Positions 1 to 15,300 of a stretch of DNA of 64,000 nucleotides are shown here, piece after piece (position 1 is the stretch's first letter; every line of letters begins with the position of its first letter). This DNA is from Trichoplax adhaerens. Taxonomy: Eukaryota > Placozoa > Uniplacotomia > Trichoplacea > Trichoplacidae. Made by a program: the position numbers and the translations under genes. The notes beneath the pieces were generated by a model that saw nothing but the letters and a program-made list of their open reading frames with translations, searched no databases and was not told the origin of the DNA. Location of the stretch: the NCBI RefSeq assembly GCF_000150275.1, contig NW_002060949.1, positions 541,675 to 605,674 of the forward strand. Reading direction: 5' to 3'.

Positions 1-30
1 TATCATATTTTTATATCGGCTACCGCTTAC

Positions 31-2605
31 CCAGCTGTGGTATAACGCATGTAATAGTGTCAAATGTAGTGCAGATAGTGTAGTTCACAGTAGATTCTAA
101 TGTATAGAAATATTAGTTAATCCAAATTAATTGACTTAAAAATCTGTATGAATAAATTTTCCAACTAAAAATATAACGAAAATAATAAAATTGAATGACA
201 TATCTAAACATTAAACAAAATAATAATGTAAGTTACGTTGCTTTGTATATGCTATCTGCCTTAAATATGATAAAATCTGATATACAAAGTGAAAACAGAT
301 TTAGAGTAAAAGCTCTATAATGGCGGCCTATTTAGGGAATCATATATCAAGTTTAACCTCTAAGAAAGTGGAAGTTCAATAACATGGAATAAAGTAAACC
401 AAATAATATTATACTTTTGTTAATTAAGATTGGAAATAATGACTATATGTTGATACGAATCAATTTATTATTCTAATATTTTTAACTACCTGACACTTCT
501 TTAAATCTACACTTGCATAGATTCATAACATAAAGTGATTCCTTTTCTTGTTTGCAAGCTTCGCGGGTATATTTCCTATAAAATGCTAGTTCTTGATCGT
601 CACATTCTCCCCAACGTGGTTTCAAATACTTTTCTATCTGTAATTACAAACTCATATCACGATTCCTTAGAAACAAAAGTACTTTCTACAGTATAACGCA
701 TCTTTCTGCAAGTCATACAGCAATAAAGGCCTACTTGCATCAATATGATAAATAGTAATAGATAGATAAGAGTATGGTGTGCAACGAAAATTTCATAAGT
801 AATCGTTCTTACTATGACTATATTAGCATTATTACTACGCGTATAAGTATTGGATGAATTAAATTTAAAATGTTAGAAAAAAAGCTAAGTTCATATGCAA
901 CGCGCTAATATAAAACATCTTTCTCGAAATGGTGCTTACGAGAGTTTGGTGTAAAGAAATACTGGTATATCTGCCCACACCAACGGAAATTTCATTAATA
1001 GTCATACTACTGGTCTCGAACTGATCGTGTATGGCTATAATAAATCCAGCCTGATAGCGGTAAAAAAAATCAAGTGTGCTATATTTGTACTGTTCCGCAT
1101 CTAGTACCAACTGTAAGCCAAACGAAGGCCCTCTACCAACTTGTCTATGGAACGAAGAGTTATTGCCTAAAGTAATAAACAAATAAGTACATCCAATTCT
1201 TATTTTCTACCCGCACATAATCTAAATTAAACAATTTGTCACTGGTTCATCAATTACAATAAAATTTTCGATATCGTTTACTATGCATCTTTTTTGCTAT
1301 ACTTTCGAAGATTTGCTTATTGTACTTTGTCCTCTGTTCTCTATTCTCAGTAAATGTAAGATTAAGGTCGTTATCATTCTTTTCCACCGATTGTATAATA
1401 CCCTGACTTGCAATTGCTCGTACAGTATAGATATCGGAAATTTAGAACAAGGTTAAATATATCAGCTTCTTTCAGATCTCGGTCACCTTAGGGTACTGAA
1501 TTCGAGTTCAGTTTATAAAATTAAAGTTTTGGCAATAGGGTTGGATTTTGAAATTAATCAGTTCACCGATTATTTAAAAATGCATTGAAATCTGTGCAAG
1601 ATTTGCGTGAACAGAGATGAATGTCTTAGACAAAACTACAAAGATAACTGATTTGAGCAAAGATTTATCTATCTTATTCTACGTAAAAATTCAAAATGGC
1701 AATTTCCTGCAAATATAAGAATTGCCATAATTTCAGATCAGCTTAAGTTCTCAAGACTTCACATGATCATCTAAGCACTTAGTGATTATTATGAAACGTT
1801 TCTAGTAACGATGAAAAACTGAGACCAACTACTTTTCGACGTTATAGTATCTTATATTGATATCTCTACATAATAACTGAACCATTTAAAGTGTTGGTGC
1901 TGTATAATAGAATCATTAGGCTATTCTGATCGTATTTAATTCGATGAAAGATCAGTTCAATTTCATTCAATGCCATCTCCAATGAAAATGGCTAAATTTC
2001 TTTAGTACGGTACCTCCATTTCCGTTTCCACCTCTTTGTAGTATTCCTGCATTAAACTGATAGCATAGACCAAAATTGGGTTCGACAACTTCAGTAAAAC
2101 TATTTAGACAATTAAAGTTATGGTAGGTACATTCAAGGATAATATCTTTAAGTTTAAATCCAAAAGCTCGAGCAAAAAACCCATAATCTGCATGCTGTCC
2201 AAATCTAGCCGCAATTATTTCTGGTGTTAGGCCAAGATTTACAAGATCTAATGCAGATCGATTGTAATTACTAAATACAGAATTGACCACCGCCAAGATA
2301 TCCGGATCCATCTTAGTTTTATCCAAATAGTTGGAATTGCATATAGTTACAGCTGGAAAGACTGAACTGTTGGAATATCGGACTTTAGATGTAATTTTTG
2401 TTGGATATTGAAACGCTGCTATAACGATTCTGGATGATTGGAGTATACATGCAGAAGTCGCTACTACCGTTAATAACATCCAAAAGTATCGTCGGTAGTG
2501 CGTCGTTTGGGGTTTATAAAACTGTCCAAAACCATGATAAGAGGTAGCATTTGCGAAATCTTTCTCTAGATTTGTTGATTGAATATCGTTGTTAGCAGTT
2601 TCCAT
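31..2605 (-). CDS. ENaC/ASIC/degenerin-family cation channel, 5' exons only
   Basis: Amiloride-sensitive-type trimeric Na+ channel subunit of the plasma membrane. Four exons keep phase: 2605-2014, 1166-940, 637-490 and 96-31; the gene continues off the left edge. Exon 1 starts at ATG 2605 and encodes a cytoplasmic N-terminus with the HG gating motif (SYHGFGQFYK, residues 22-31), a first membrane segment (about 41-62) and the start of the ectodomain. Exon 2 carries the family's GLQLVLD...EQYKYS and GFIIAIHD stretch; exons 3-4 carry the cysteine-rich part (WGEC, ACKQE, LCKC, ICTTFDTITC). The second membrane helix and selectivity filter lie outside the window, so ion selectivity cannot be judged. 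Family assignment is firm; subfamily is not. Placozoans are known to carry their own expansion of this family, which this may belong to (inference). Confidence 0.85.
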
Positions 2606-5600
2606 GATAGCTTAATATTATAAAAGGTTCGCTTAATTGAGAAGGAATTTATAGCATCAAATATTGCAATGATCGGAAATAAGTACTGGATAGAAGATCA
2701 CTTGTAAATTCTCCAACTTTCTAATAAAAACTTCTAATGCATTATAGTTTTCGCAGGTTTATGTTCGTTTCTTTACCGTAGTACCAACTTGATATATAAA
2801 ACCTTAAGAAGACAAAGATTAACTTCGTTAACTGTACTGTTATTCATCGTTTCCTAATTTTGTACTAAAGTAATAGTCTGTTAGCTACTGAGTTGACATC
2901 TAACAATAAATTGGCAGCGCTAATTTACTGAATATGTTATATGCCTACACAAACGTGAAACTGAATAGGATATAGTCATAATTTTTTTGTGGGAGAGGGG
3001 AGAGGGGAGAGGGAGGATTGATTCACTATTAGGTCATAAACATTTTATGTATCAATTAGATTTTGATGCAATAACATCAGTTTTATTCTAAATGCAATGA
3101 AATTAACGTAATTTGGACAATATAATAATTTCAGTAGTGTTAACATTTATTTATAGTAACGAAATTTTATAAAAAACTGATTTCACGAAATTAAAATTAA
3201 TCATGATTCTAAGAACTATATAATGATGGGCATTTCAAGCAACGTGACATTCCAAGTTCGGTATTAAAGTTAAAAGTAAAAATTTCTAATGTTTTATCGT
3301 TGTCCGATATTATTAAACAAAATTTTCCCGTCAAAAATCAGTTAATATTTACATGTAAGTCTCACGGAAAACGCTGCGATTATACAATAGTTATAATTAC
3401 TACACTGATTCACCACGCTGATTTGGTAGATTTCACTGTTATATATCGGAAAATAGTTTGCTAACTCAATAAGATAAGTCGTAAAAAGATGTAATGGTAC
3501 AGTATGGTTTCACTTCACTAAAACCATCTAAGTGCTACTTGTAAAATTAGCGGAACTGATATGCTATTACTGCCCTAGCAAATTATTCATAAATTCTGTA
3601 CTGTAGATTGTAGAAGAAATGTTCAAAAATTTTATCATTCTCCTTCCGTTGCATACCGTACTGATTAACTATTTTAAATGATTGAACTCTGATGATATGA
3701 GTAAGTTTTCTTCATCAAAACTAGACGGTAAGGAAATATTTTTAATGTGTTTAAAGTGTTGTAATTTTTTGTAACTCATTAATCAGTTGTAGCATCGTAC
3801 ATAAATTACTTTGATTGATTTAGCAAATTATCTAGATAGGCAGCCAGTAAAATTCTAATATATGCGTATACTAATTAACAAAACGTTGTCCTAATTATTC
3901 TGTGGCATTTTTCTTCATGATTAAAAGTAGTCAGAACGTAATTTAACATATTAATTTTAGAACCTAAAGAAAACTAAAACAAACAACACCAAGAACGAGG
4001 AACTTCATTAGTCAACGATTACACAATTCATCGATCATCGAAAGCACTGTAACATGTCGAGGATACTGTAGAGTTCAGTGTTGTTAGTCTACAGTACATC
4101 ATAGTATTCTTGTTTAGTAACGTAGATATTGCTATATCTATAAATATAATTTGACCTTAAGATATATTACCTATAATTAAAAAGTGAAGAACTTTTGATG
4201 CAATTTTCCGCCAGTCAGTAAGGATAAACGATTGTGAGTATAAATCACGCAAAAGCTTGACTAAAAACTCAACATTGCACCGCCTTCGATAGAAACAGTA
4301 ACAAAAGCCTTTAAATTAAGACTTGACAATAATCATTCCAGTGACAGATTTATGAATAATTTAATGACGTAATGATGCTAATTAAATCATCGCAACATTA
4401 CAAAACAATCAAGGACAGAAAGATAGCCAAAGCCTCATACAGATGCATATTGATCAATCATAGACGTCAATAAGCCAAAATCAATGCAAGAATTTACTTA
4501 TCCTTTATCAACTCACATAATAGTAAATGTATACTGGTTGTAATTTACAACAGCGAATAAGCATACGATATAGCCCTATTAATCAACTTTAGTAGTGTTT
4601 TAATTGTGAATCAGTTATTTTACTAACGTGAATAAAGTATCTTTTGTTATCTTGCTACAATTAGTAACGGATTGCGATGACGGTAATTACAAAAATTTTT
4701 TGAGAGGGTTTAGAAGAGCTGTAAAATATTAAAGGCATTTGTAATAAGTTCTCGAGCAAATGTAGAGACAGCGTATTAGTAAAGCATAGAATTTTATTAA
4801 GACTTAACATTTCAAAGTAATTACTAGAGTGCAATTGTCCTTGTTCAAACTTCTACAAAACATTGGTAATGACGTACACTTTAAATAATTCATTTAGTCC
4901 ACATTCTTGTAAGTAATGTTAGCGCCTGTTTCTCCTGTTTATGATTTTAATAAAACGCTCAACTGCTTATTATTACGAGATAATATCTAATACTTTATTT
5001 TGGCATTAGGGACATTAGTTACAATTATCGATTCTAAATGATATTTAATCGTATCTGTTGTTAAAATACTCAAAATTTTCCCTTTTAATAGACTCAACAC
5101 CTATCTCAAAATATTATACTAGTTAAATTTATTGGAAAGTAATTAAATTAGATCACCTTAAAAGTATACTCATACTCGAACTATTATCTACTGTATATTA
5201 TATTATAAAGTTTTCACCGAATAAGCTTTACAGTACAAACACGGTACTGTTGCTCTACAATATTTCGACAGGTCTTTCGATAGGTCTTGTACCTTACTAA
5301 CGCCCAACATATCGTTTGTACAGTATATTTATACTGTAAAAGTAAGTGGAGTGAACTGATGTTGGTTATTTTAAGGTTGTACAAATATGCTTTGGAAGAT
5401 TTTAATGTAAAAAGATACAGTAAAAGTTTGTTTATCCGGGTACTTAAGAAAATCATAAACTGTCTACCGTTTTGTTCAATTAACGCTGTCGAAGATGGGT
5501 TATGCTGCACATTCACTGGAACTAATTTATAAAAATCTTCCTAACGTGGAAACCTGAATTTTATTATAGAGCTCTTATTTCGAACTTTCTTAATTACAAT

Positions 5601-6379
5601 ATCAATTTTTTACAGTACGTATAAATCATGCATGAAATATATCAACGAGGCTTTATCAAAATTTGATATAAATTTTGGCTTAAAGGTTGTACTTGTGATG
5701 GTATACTCAATTTTGTCAACAGTAAACATCTAAAGAGAAAAATAATATACTAAAACCAGCGTATTTATAAATTATTAATGTATATCCTAAATGAGATAAA
5801 CGGAATGGAATTTGTACATATATCGAAAGAGTAATCGATTAAAACTTTCACATTACTTTCCAAACTAAACTGATATTTAACATTGGCTCAGATAAAATAT
5901 AAAGATAGAAACAGATATTAACACTTGTCAGAAGAACTGAAAACAGTTAATGATTGGACAATTTTTTGTCAACTTGAACGGCATAACCAATGTCTCATAA
6001 AATTAATGAGTGGCAGAAAGTCTAAGCGTGAAATTTGTTTCGTAGTTGTCGCTTATACATCCGATGTTACTGAATTATTTATACGAAAAACAAAAGAGTA
6101 AATTGCTAATGTATTTATGAAGACTTCTGAATTATTTCTACTATTGTAGCAAGTATCTCAGTTACTCAGATAAATGAAATACTGATAAAGTCTGATACGA
6201 TTAGTTGAGTTTCTTCTATTAAGCGACATAGTCTGGATCAGGATTTGCTGCTTCACAGCTGTTAGTGCTATTCGATCTGTTACTATCGTCAAGGTTATAA
6301 CAGTGAAAAAATTGATATTAATCCATTAAGTAAATTCAAATTTGCTTGAAACCTACTCTACTATACTATTTATTATTAA
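2606..6379. other. Intergenic interval, 5' of the channel gene and 3' of NIPBL
   Basis: About 3.8 kb of AT-rich DNA between the channel start codon and the NIPBL stop codon. I found no exon with splice borders or family similarity on either strand. The small open frames near 5214-5532 overlap each other on opposite strands and resemble nothing known. A purine-rich G-tract sits at about 2991-3015. The channel promoter is presumably just upstream of 2605, but no clear core motif can be singled out. Confidence 0.5.
2991..3015 (+). repeat. Purine-rich G-tract (GGGAGAG-type repeats)
   Basis: A short tandem run of GAGAGGGG-like units, with no pyrimidine on the + strand across about 25 bases, stands out in very AT-rich surroundings about 390 bp upstream of the channel start codon. 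Four G-runs are within reach of each other, so a G-quadruplex or triplex-prone element is possible. No function is shown. Confidence 0.6.
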
Positions 6380-9300
6380 TTATAAATCTAAGGATATTTG
6401 CTTCATTCTTTTGCAGCTACCACCATCTAAAGACTTCCTAGAACTTAATTTTCTCTTAATTGCACCATCTACTCTTTTGACATGGTTACGTATGCCAGTT
6501 TCCTGAGGGATTAATATATTTCTACCTGAGATCGGGTACTTGAATATCTTATTCTAAGAACGTTTGTGATAACATCTTTTCATGGCATGAATACTTATTA
6601 ATAGTAAAACCGAATCTTACTCCTTCCTTGATATCCTCTTCGCCTTCGGCTATTGACAACATGGCATCGCATCCGTCATCATAATCTTTATTATGAGTAG
6701 TTGCTATGGCAGATTTTAGCTAATGATACATAACATTCAATTCATGTAAATGTTAAGACAAAATGTAAGGATTATTTTAATAAAAATAAAACGTTAAGTA
6801 TTTCATATCGAACTTGTAAGTATAATTTGACTGCAATCGCAGGTTCTGCTTGATTCTTCATGTTTTCGATAACATTTCTTGGATCAAATAAGTCAGCATT
6901 TCTTCTTGTTAGACTTTTATCATTAACTTTAGCATTATCCGAAGGCGAATAACCAATACATTTGCTATAATAAAATATACAAAATCTCATCTTTAAATGA
7001 TAATACTCGCTTTGGATAAGATAGTGACATATCTTTACCTTTCCGAGATACTATACAAAGACTTCAGATGATCTCGTAATTGAATCAGCAAAAGGCATGA
7101 TAACGTAGGATAAATGAAGCGCCGATAATCAAAATCGCCATTAGAGAATTCAACTATGGAAGAAATCATCTATTTTTAATGACCACTCTAAATATGCATC
7201 GGAACAATTTCATTTCGAAGTATTAAGATCATTAAGAAATTTTCTTAATTTTTACCTTTTAATGCGTCAACACTGCTACTATCTAAATCTTCCTCACTGT
7301 CTTCAAACTGAAAAGTCTTAGAATAGAAGTCAGTTGGGTTTAAAATCACACTTTTTGAATTTTCGAAATTTTAAAGGGTTTACCTTGCCAACGGCGTCTA
7401 ATAAATTTGTACCCATCACGGAAAGTGTTAAATCAAGCTGGTGAATTAGGAACAAAGGCTCATCTTGGATGTTATACGGAAAATATGCTAAATTACCAGC
7501 TATATATAAAAGATATTCTATTTCTTTCCCCTAGAAAGAAAGTAAAATAAGTAATACTAGCTGTTTTAGTAAAGATGAAACAAGAAGCAGTATATCGATT
7601 TTTAGAATTAACTGTCACCGAGTTATTGTCAGTTTCAAAATATCGCAACAAGGAATGTGCCAAAGCTCGTCTATATCGACGGTTAGAACGAAGTAGCATA
7701 TAACAGCAACTACATAATGCGGATGCCGATTCTTTTGAATAACCTCGAACTATTGAGCCCTGTCAAGAATTAATATATGTAATATTTGAACAGATCTTTA
7801 GCTTTGACTTTCAACTGTTTCTTTAATAATAAAATATAAGCGACCATTAGTCGCCAACATATCATTTAATTTTTAATGATTCGTGATTGATTACTTGTAA
7901 TTTCTTATGCAATTCAAATGTGAGCCTAATCCCTTGAGCGGCCTTTGACTAAAATGGTATGCATTTGAGTCACCATTGAACATTTGATTAATCGGTTAAA
8001 CTATTTATATCAGAAATCAGAGCATAAAAAAATTCGGAAACAGACCTGAACGAAATTAAGATAGTCACTTGCTAAAGTTGATAATTGTTTTTCTGCTAAA
8101 ATTTTTGTCGACTTTTGTGGATCAGTTGAAAGGGTAATTAAATAAGGTACGCACTAAAGATAACGAGATTGGGACAGAAAATGAGAAATTTTACGTGCTA
8201 CGCAAAATAATCTATAATTAATAGGCATCATACCTTTATTGGATGCATTAATCCATCACGTAAAATTCGTAAGATAACATTTAAAGAGGAATTTCTTATT
8301 TCTGATTCGGAATTTGTAGAGGCTTCCAAAACTTCGTTGGCATAATGTTGCACTATCTTGCTAGCTAGACTATAAAAGAATTTCTTATGGTCAAATTGAG
8401 TACTGAAGGGAAAATGTATTTTAAGATTGCATCGTTTTGTACGTTAAATCAGAAAGATTCTTGCTAATGGATATTCACTTTAACAATTTTTTTTGTCGCG
8501 CTTTTCGCGTCTCCATTTTCAAATCTAAAGTATGTGAATTTTCGAATAAAAATTTGTAATCATTTAATTTACCTAGATCTAGCATCTCCTAACTGTCCCA
8601 AATTTTTGTTGGAGTTTGATTTTTTCCCTAAAATTGTTGTATAGGAATTACTTAAAATGCATATAATCAATGAAGTAAAGCTTAACGTACAGGTATCTTC
8701 CGCCTTTTGGGTTCTTTTGTCTTCTTCAATAAGGTAATGCTCTATATTCTTTAATACCTATGAAATAAGAAGATTTAATTTACTTTAAATATGTTAGTTC
8801 CAGAAAAATTGTACAACTATGAAAATGCTTACCTGGCACATGAGTTTTGTCGAGGATTTTCGCGAATTTAAGACTTTTTTGTATTTTTCAGAAAGTTTTT
8901 TATGCATTAATAGTTTTGGATATCGGACGCATAAACTTCCTATTGCATTCAATGGTAATACAACAATAAGACTTAGGGTATTCGGTTTTATGCGAAGTGA
9001 CACCAGGAAAAAAATTGAGGAAGTTAAGATCTCAATACTACCGATGCCAGTAAAAGCTTTAAGAAGGACTTCTCCATCTTCACATTGGCAGAAAGCTAGG
9101 AAAAGTTCAAATGCGCTATCAAGCTGATAACAAAATTTAAACAAGTTTAGTGACTTTTTCTGTCAGATAAGTTACAGAATTTTAATAATCAGATTACAAT
9201 CTTACATTTAATTCTGAACTGTCAGAGCTTAAATCCATATCAAAATTTTTATATAGCATTCCAACTACGAATAATGCTCTCATAATTCGAGGTTTATTTG

Positions 9301-12300
9301 ACGTTAACTTCGATTCGATTAACAGTAATTCCTGGTTTGTAACGCTACGTAATAAACCTACGGGATTGAATTAGCAAATAAAGTATAGATATATTAATAA
9401 ACTACGTTAACATTATTTAATACCCATTTTCTTATAGTATTTACACAAGCTTACCAATATATTTACGTAGACAGTCTCTAACCAAGTCGTAATTGTGAGT
9501 TACTTCATTTACTATGACAGTTAAGCAGCTAATACAATTTTGAACAACCTAAAATATTACATGAAAGAGTAATCACTGTATATAGGTGCAATAACATAAA
9601 ATCTTCTATGTACAATGTTTACCGTTTGTCCTTGAATGAGGATAAGTTTCATAAGATCTTTTTCTAAATCTGCCAAGAAAGACTTACTCGGATGTTGCAT
9701 CAATGGTAAAACATATTCTAATATACAAGGTACAGTTCGAAGTATCGCGGCATCAGCTTTGGTAGAACATTTCATACTTAAGTAAGGCTGAAGTCGGGGT
9801 GCGTAATCTACTACTAATTGTGGGAAACATTTACTAAAAACGAGTAGTGTTGAAAAACAAGCTACAACCTTTACATCTGCTTTTTCATCATTTTTTGATA
9901 TATTTACTAACTGATCTTCGAATTTTAAAATGCTTTCCAGTAAGTTTGCTAGGATGACTTTACTAGAATTAGTAACAGCTTCGCTATAGGAACTGAAATC
10001 ACTAGATTTTACCATATGTCTTATTAGATTTTCAAGACATTCTAAAGCGGAGTCATGGCATATCGCTACACAGTTTACAAGATCATCTGTAACTTTTTTG
10101 ACCTCATCTCCAGACTTGCTATCACAGGAAAACCAGACGTGCTGAAATACTTTAGTAACCAAATCCTTAACACTCTCGTCATCATTGAAACGGAGTAGTA
10201 TACGAACGCAAATTTCAGGGTTCTTTTCAAACGCTGGGAATCGGGTGTACAAGTCTTTCAGAACTTTAATAACACGCTTCCGTACACTTATACCAGTATC
10301 AAGGATTCTTTCTATCAGGATTTCGAAATACTGCTCACACAGTTGTATGTTTGTGAGCATGAACTTTCCTGTTAATTCTACAGCCGCTTCTCTAACCGAA
10401 ACTGACGTATCTAATAACCTAGCATGAACAGCTTGATGGACTTCTTTTCTTCGGAGTATGTTGGGATCTTCTCCTATTATACTCGTTAGACATTTCAAAG
10501 CTCGTGCACGAAGTGCAATGGTAGGCTCGTAAAGCATTCTTAAAAGATGTTGAAGATACGTATCGAAACTACTGAATAACGATCGCTTGGAAACTACTTT
10601 CTGAGACATAGATTCTAGTACTTCAGATGACAACGTTAATTTTGGCCAACGACCACGGATAAGAAGCCGACACATAATGGTTACTGCAGAGAGTTTTTTC
10701 TTTAAACTTTCTATAATTGCATTATCCTCATCAATATTTGCAGAGTCTTCGAGGGATAAGTTAGCAGAAAGATTAGCAGATTCGTTGAATTGCTTTTCAA
10801 TTTCTTTATGGGTTTCATATAGTAAACGACCAATACGGAAATAAACTGCTGGCTACAGACATAGATGTAAAACTTTTAGGCTGATCATCTGCAAGCCACA
10901 TACGGTATCCTCCGTATGCTTAAGTTGACCTGTTACAAGTTCAATAAATAATAATACTCACCTGATACCATGGAAAATCTTTTGATTCGCTGTAAAGCTG
11001 TCCTATTAAAATCTTCTCGAAATAGTATTCCACAGATTCTAAAATATCGTTTGACTGTTGAAAAATTAGCAACTTAGTGAAATACAACAAATAAGCAAGT
11101 ATTGAAGCTAGGAAAATCACAACAACTATGTTGTACGTCTGTCACTTACATCATCAATAACGGATTCGTGACTGATTTCGGAAATCTATATATAATAAAA
11201 ATATTACTTAGCTATTTTAAATTTTAACAGTCACAGCTAAAAATTTTTGATAGTATTGTCCGCCATTGATAAGGTACGCATAAAATTTATCTAAGAGCTA
11301 ATTTAAATTAATTAAAATCAAACCTGCGATTGTAGTGCTTTTAAATCAATTTCTTCAATCGAGATGAGACGTTTTCTTAAATGAGCCGCGACTAAACCAA
11401 AATATTCCAAAGACGTCGTTCTAACTGCGATATCATTAGATTTGTCGGTAAAAGTATGTGCTAAACATTTTCCAACTATTCCTAATAATAATTCAGATGA
11501 GGGCCACTCAGGTTTGTCAACTGTTATCAATAAATCTTGAATAAAATTTTCAAAGATCACTTTACGATCTTCTTCGTCTTTCACACAATACCTAGGTATT
11601 CAAGGCAAAATCATAGAAAATGCTTAAACTTACAGCGGAATCAAATGACTTCTAATTTCTTCTTTAAATTCATGATACATATACACATAACATTGTACTA
11701 ACTTCTTAAAAAATTGCGTGATGAATGACTGTCCATTTCTAACGGCGCTTTCGTATGATTGGCCAATAATGTGCTCTTCAATAAGTTCTGGCTGTTCCGG
11801 CGGTTCCTTTGAACCTGTTCCTTTAGTTGACTTTTTCTTGCTATCTGAATTTTTCAGTACTGGAATCTTTACCATACAGTGAAACAGTTGCAGAATAAGA
11901 GCAGATACTATTTGTATAGATTCCCCGTTTCCAAGACTACGTAAAAGGATAATAACTAGGTTAATTGATATTTTCATACTGGCTGTAAATTGAAGGATTT
12001 TCCTGACTTACTTGTAACATCGTAAGTTAGTTCGATTACTAGGTAATTTTACTAACGATGAGAGAATATCCTCTATGATCACGTTCCGGTGTTTATCATA
12101 TTTTTTGAAAGTCTATAATACAATACATGAAATGAGTGAAAATTATCCATTTGCACATCCGGTAATATTGCAATAGTGTAGCCACTTTGACATATCTAAG
12201 AAAGTATTTTACCCATCTAATAAGATCCAATGCGCTACGTTGTAGGTCTTTAACGTTATCAACAAAGAACGAAGAAATACCAATCGAGCTTAACTATTGA

Positions 12301-15300
12301 ATTAAAAAGATTGAAATCATTTTTTAGAAATTATCACAATGTATACAGCTTCCTCACCATAACACCGCAAGTAAATTACGTATTCTTATTAATAACGTTG
12401 GTATTGTTTAAGCGATTAAAAGCCTCAACTAAATTATTACTTACTTGAATAATTATTGTATCAGTAAATGTTGTTATCTGTACGAGTTCAGACAATAAAG
12501 CAACCGCCTCACAAGTCTTACGATATATGAAATTCACCAACTTGTTTTTGGGGCTTGATACCTTGCCTCGTCCCTTGAGACGATTAGAATCGGCTAGAAT
12601 AATAGCATATTATAACTTAAATGCAATAGACATAATTTATATACAGTATACTGTGTACTCGCTACTGAATAAACTACCCTGCTGATCGAACAATTTTAAG
12701 GAAAATTATGAACATTTAAGAAATAGATATTTCAGACATTACATTTTAAAGAATTATCCGCGGATTTATCTTTGTACATAGGATCAAATATAGGGTATAG
12801 AGTGTTAACTTGGTGGTAACTAATAATATCAATCAGGCTATCAATGTTTTCATCTGCATATAGAGTCTTTGGCATATTTTTTGCAGTCAGGATATGAAGG
12901 ACTGCTACTGTAGCTTCCATTGATGCTGCGATTTCTTCTAACTTTAAATAATTCCATAGCTTCTTTTCTTTATCATCAGCCTAAAGTTAAGATTAAATCC
13001 TATTTAATACCAAATAATTACTCAGCAAAATTAATAAACAATAGCTACTGTATTCTATCAAATACCGGTTCCTCTGTAACTGATGATTCTATACATTTGC
13101 CATGCCTAATAATGCCCAAAAGAATTTTCACAACTTGTTCAACATCATCAAGGGATATCTCGTAAGCTTCATTTGTTGCCTTCAATCTTGCAGCCTCAAT
13201 CGACAACTCAGATAGCACCGTTAAGGGTACAGCAAGTTTATCCGGCTCTGAGCAGATTTGTAAATAAAATTTCAGTTAATTCAGAGTTTGGTAAAATTCT
13301 CAATTTAATTCCCGTACTTTTACTAGATGATTCATCCTTCTTTTTCAGATAATCAGTTATTTTTTCACATAGTGTAACGAAACGTTTGTATGTTGTGGAT
13401 TCACCTGTTCACGGGTTAGTCAAAGAATATATGTTACCTAAGTAAGTAAAAATTTTATAATATAATTATAATTAAGTACCTTCATATTCAGACTCTTGGT
13501 CAGACTTGTTCTTTAATGAAGTTTTTCCTTCAAACAATACACGGAAAATCATTCATCGAGAAATACGATTTAAAATGATTACATTTTGGTATGTTATTCT
13601 AATTTACGAGTGATAGGTTATAGTAAAATTAGGAGCTATATAGCTATAAAGTTTACTAAACATATTTTAGAAATACAGAATAAGTGCTATGCCTATTGCT
13701 GATTCTCTTTATCGCCAATAATCTACCGACTTACGAGATTTTTTGGCAGATGATGGACCGGGTCGTACAAAATTTTCGGAGTCACTTGTTCCTGAAGTAG
13801 TTTCACATTTCCAAGTGCTATCCTTACTGTCAGATTCACTTACAGCCTAATTTGAATCAGTAACACAACAAAATGCTACATTATACAAATTGATTTTAAG
13901 CTAAGCAAATGATCTAGAGCGCTTCAATAAGATCATAAAATGTCCTACTGATGTAGACGTCGAGTCTAGTGTAATAACTTCTTGATTTTCAAATTTGTAA
14001 ATTGGTTTATCCTTTTTTCTAGGCTGTATTCTTCGCTTTTCAAATACCTGATGAGGTGCCACGTCTTGTACGCTCTCATCGCTTGTTTCGAGGTGATATC
14101 GGTGGGCATTATGCCCATCTACAAACAAAAAGGATTAGGAGTGTTTTAACATAATTTTTGTAAGGAATAACTTTGATAGTATTGTTTCGAGTATTGCAAT
14201 AACCTAATAATATTTTACAAAACTTTATACACATAATAAGAGACTACTAAGTATATTAAATGGGTACTTGAATATATAATTTCTACGATAAGATTTGCTA
14301 TTATTCCACATGTTAGTTATAAAGCATGAATGTTTGATACCCAAGTTAGAAAAGTATATATCATCGTTTCATGAATGCTTGTTGTATTTGGATATTGCGA
14401 GATATATGATATTAAGTTTATTACTGCTTTAACTTCAGTGTCAATTCCATATTGAGCGATTCGAATTTATAGTATCGCGATATGGTTACGAAGATTAATT
14501 GCTAAAATCATTCTATATAGCATAATAAATACTGTATACAAAGAGCGCATAAGATGTATTACCAAAAGTTACTATACAATATAATGTAGATATAATAAAT
14601 ATCGTGAACACTGAAAGTATCCAACAGTATCCTATATAAAATAGGCTAAAATTTTAATAGAACTATTGATGTCGAGACCGTCCAACTTAAAGAAATACTA
14701 TTACCGCTAAGTTAATTCATACCAGGTAATGGATTCGTTAAAGATGAACGATAGCTAAACAGATTAGGAAATCGCTGTTCCAAGGCGTACACAGAGTAGG
14801 GTCTCCTGAGATCGCTTACTGATCCTAATGAGGGTTGTTCTTTGACTTGGCTTTAATTTCGAGTATGAATAAAATTATTGCTGCTTATTATATATGTATT
14901 ATCTGATAATGTAGTAATAAGCTAAGATGTTAAAAACTCAAATTAGTCTATATCTATACAATATCTGTATTGCAATCATAACCTACTATGGTCGTAGCAA
15001 TAAAATACCGATTTGCAATTAATAAGTCATAAACAATTAAGCCATTTGCAAATATAAACAAATTTTCATTCCATGTAATGAAAATTTCTGACTACATTTG
15101 TAACTTACATGTGAGATACGTCCACTGCAAGGAGATCACTACCTAATTTTTCGGTTATTTGACCATCAGTAGTATTTTCTAAAAATTTCCATGTTTGTTG
15201 TACATCGTTATTGTTAACAGCAGAACCTACATTCGCTGCGCATAGCGGAACTATAGGTTGTGGCACCGGTAGTTTGCTTGGTACTAACAAAAAATAATTA

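Noticed and set aside
5214-5532. Pair of overlapping open frames on opposite strands in the NIPBL-channel gap
   Set aside because: No splice context, no recognisable domains, biased composition; overlap on both strands argues for chance.
7895-8000. Apparent one-base frameshift in NIPBL when the exon is begun at the acceptor near 8001
   Set aside because: Using the acceptor at 7949-7950 instead gives an 18-codon exon (SKAAQGIRLTFELHKK...) that aligns with the human sequence and keeps phase into the next exon, so the gene is intact.
8819-13165. Plus-strand open frames at 8819-9127, 10185-10427 and 12920-13165
   Set aside because: They lie antisense to phased NIPBL exons and show no family similarity; they are mirror frames of real coding sequence.
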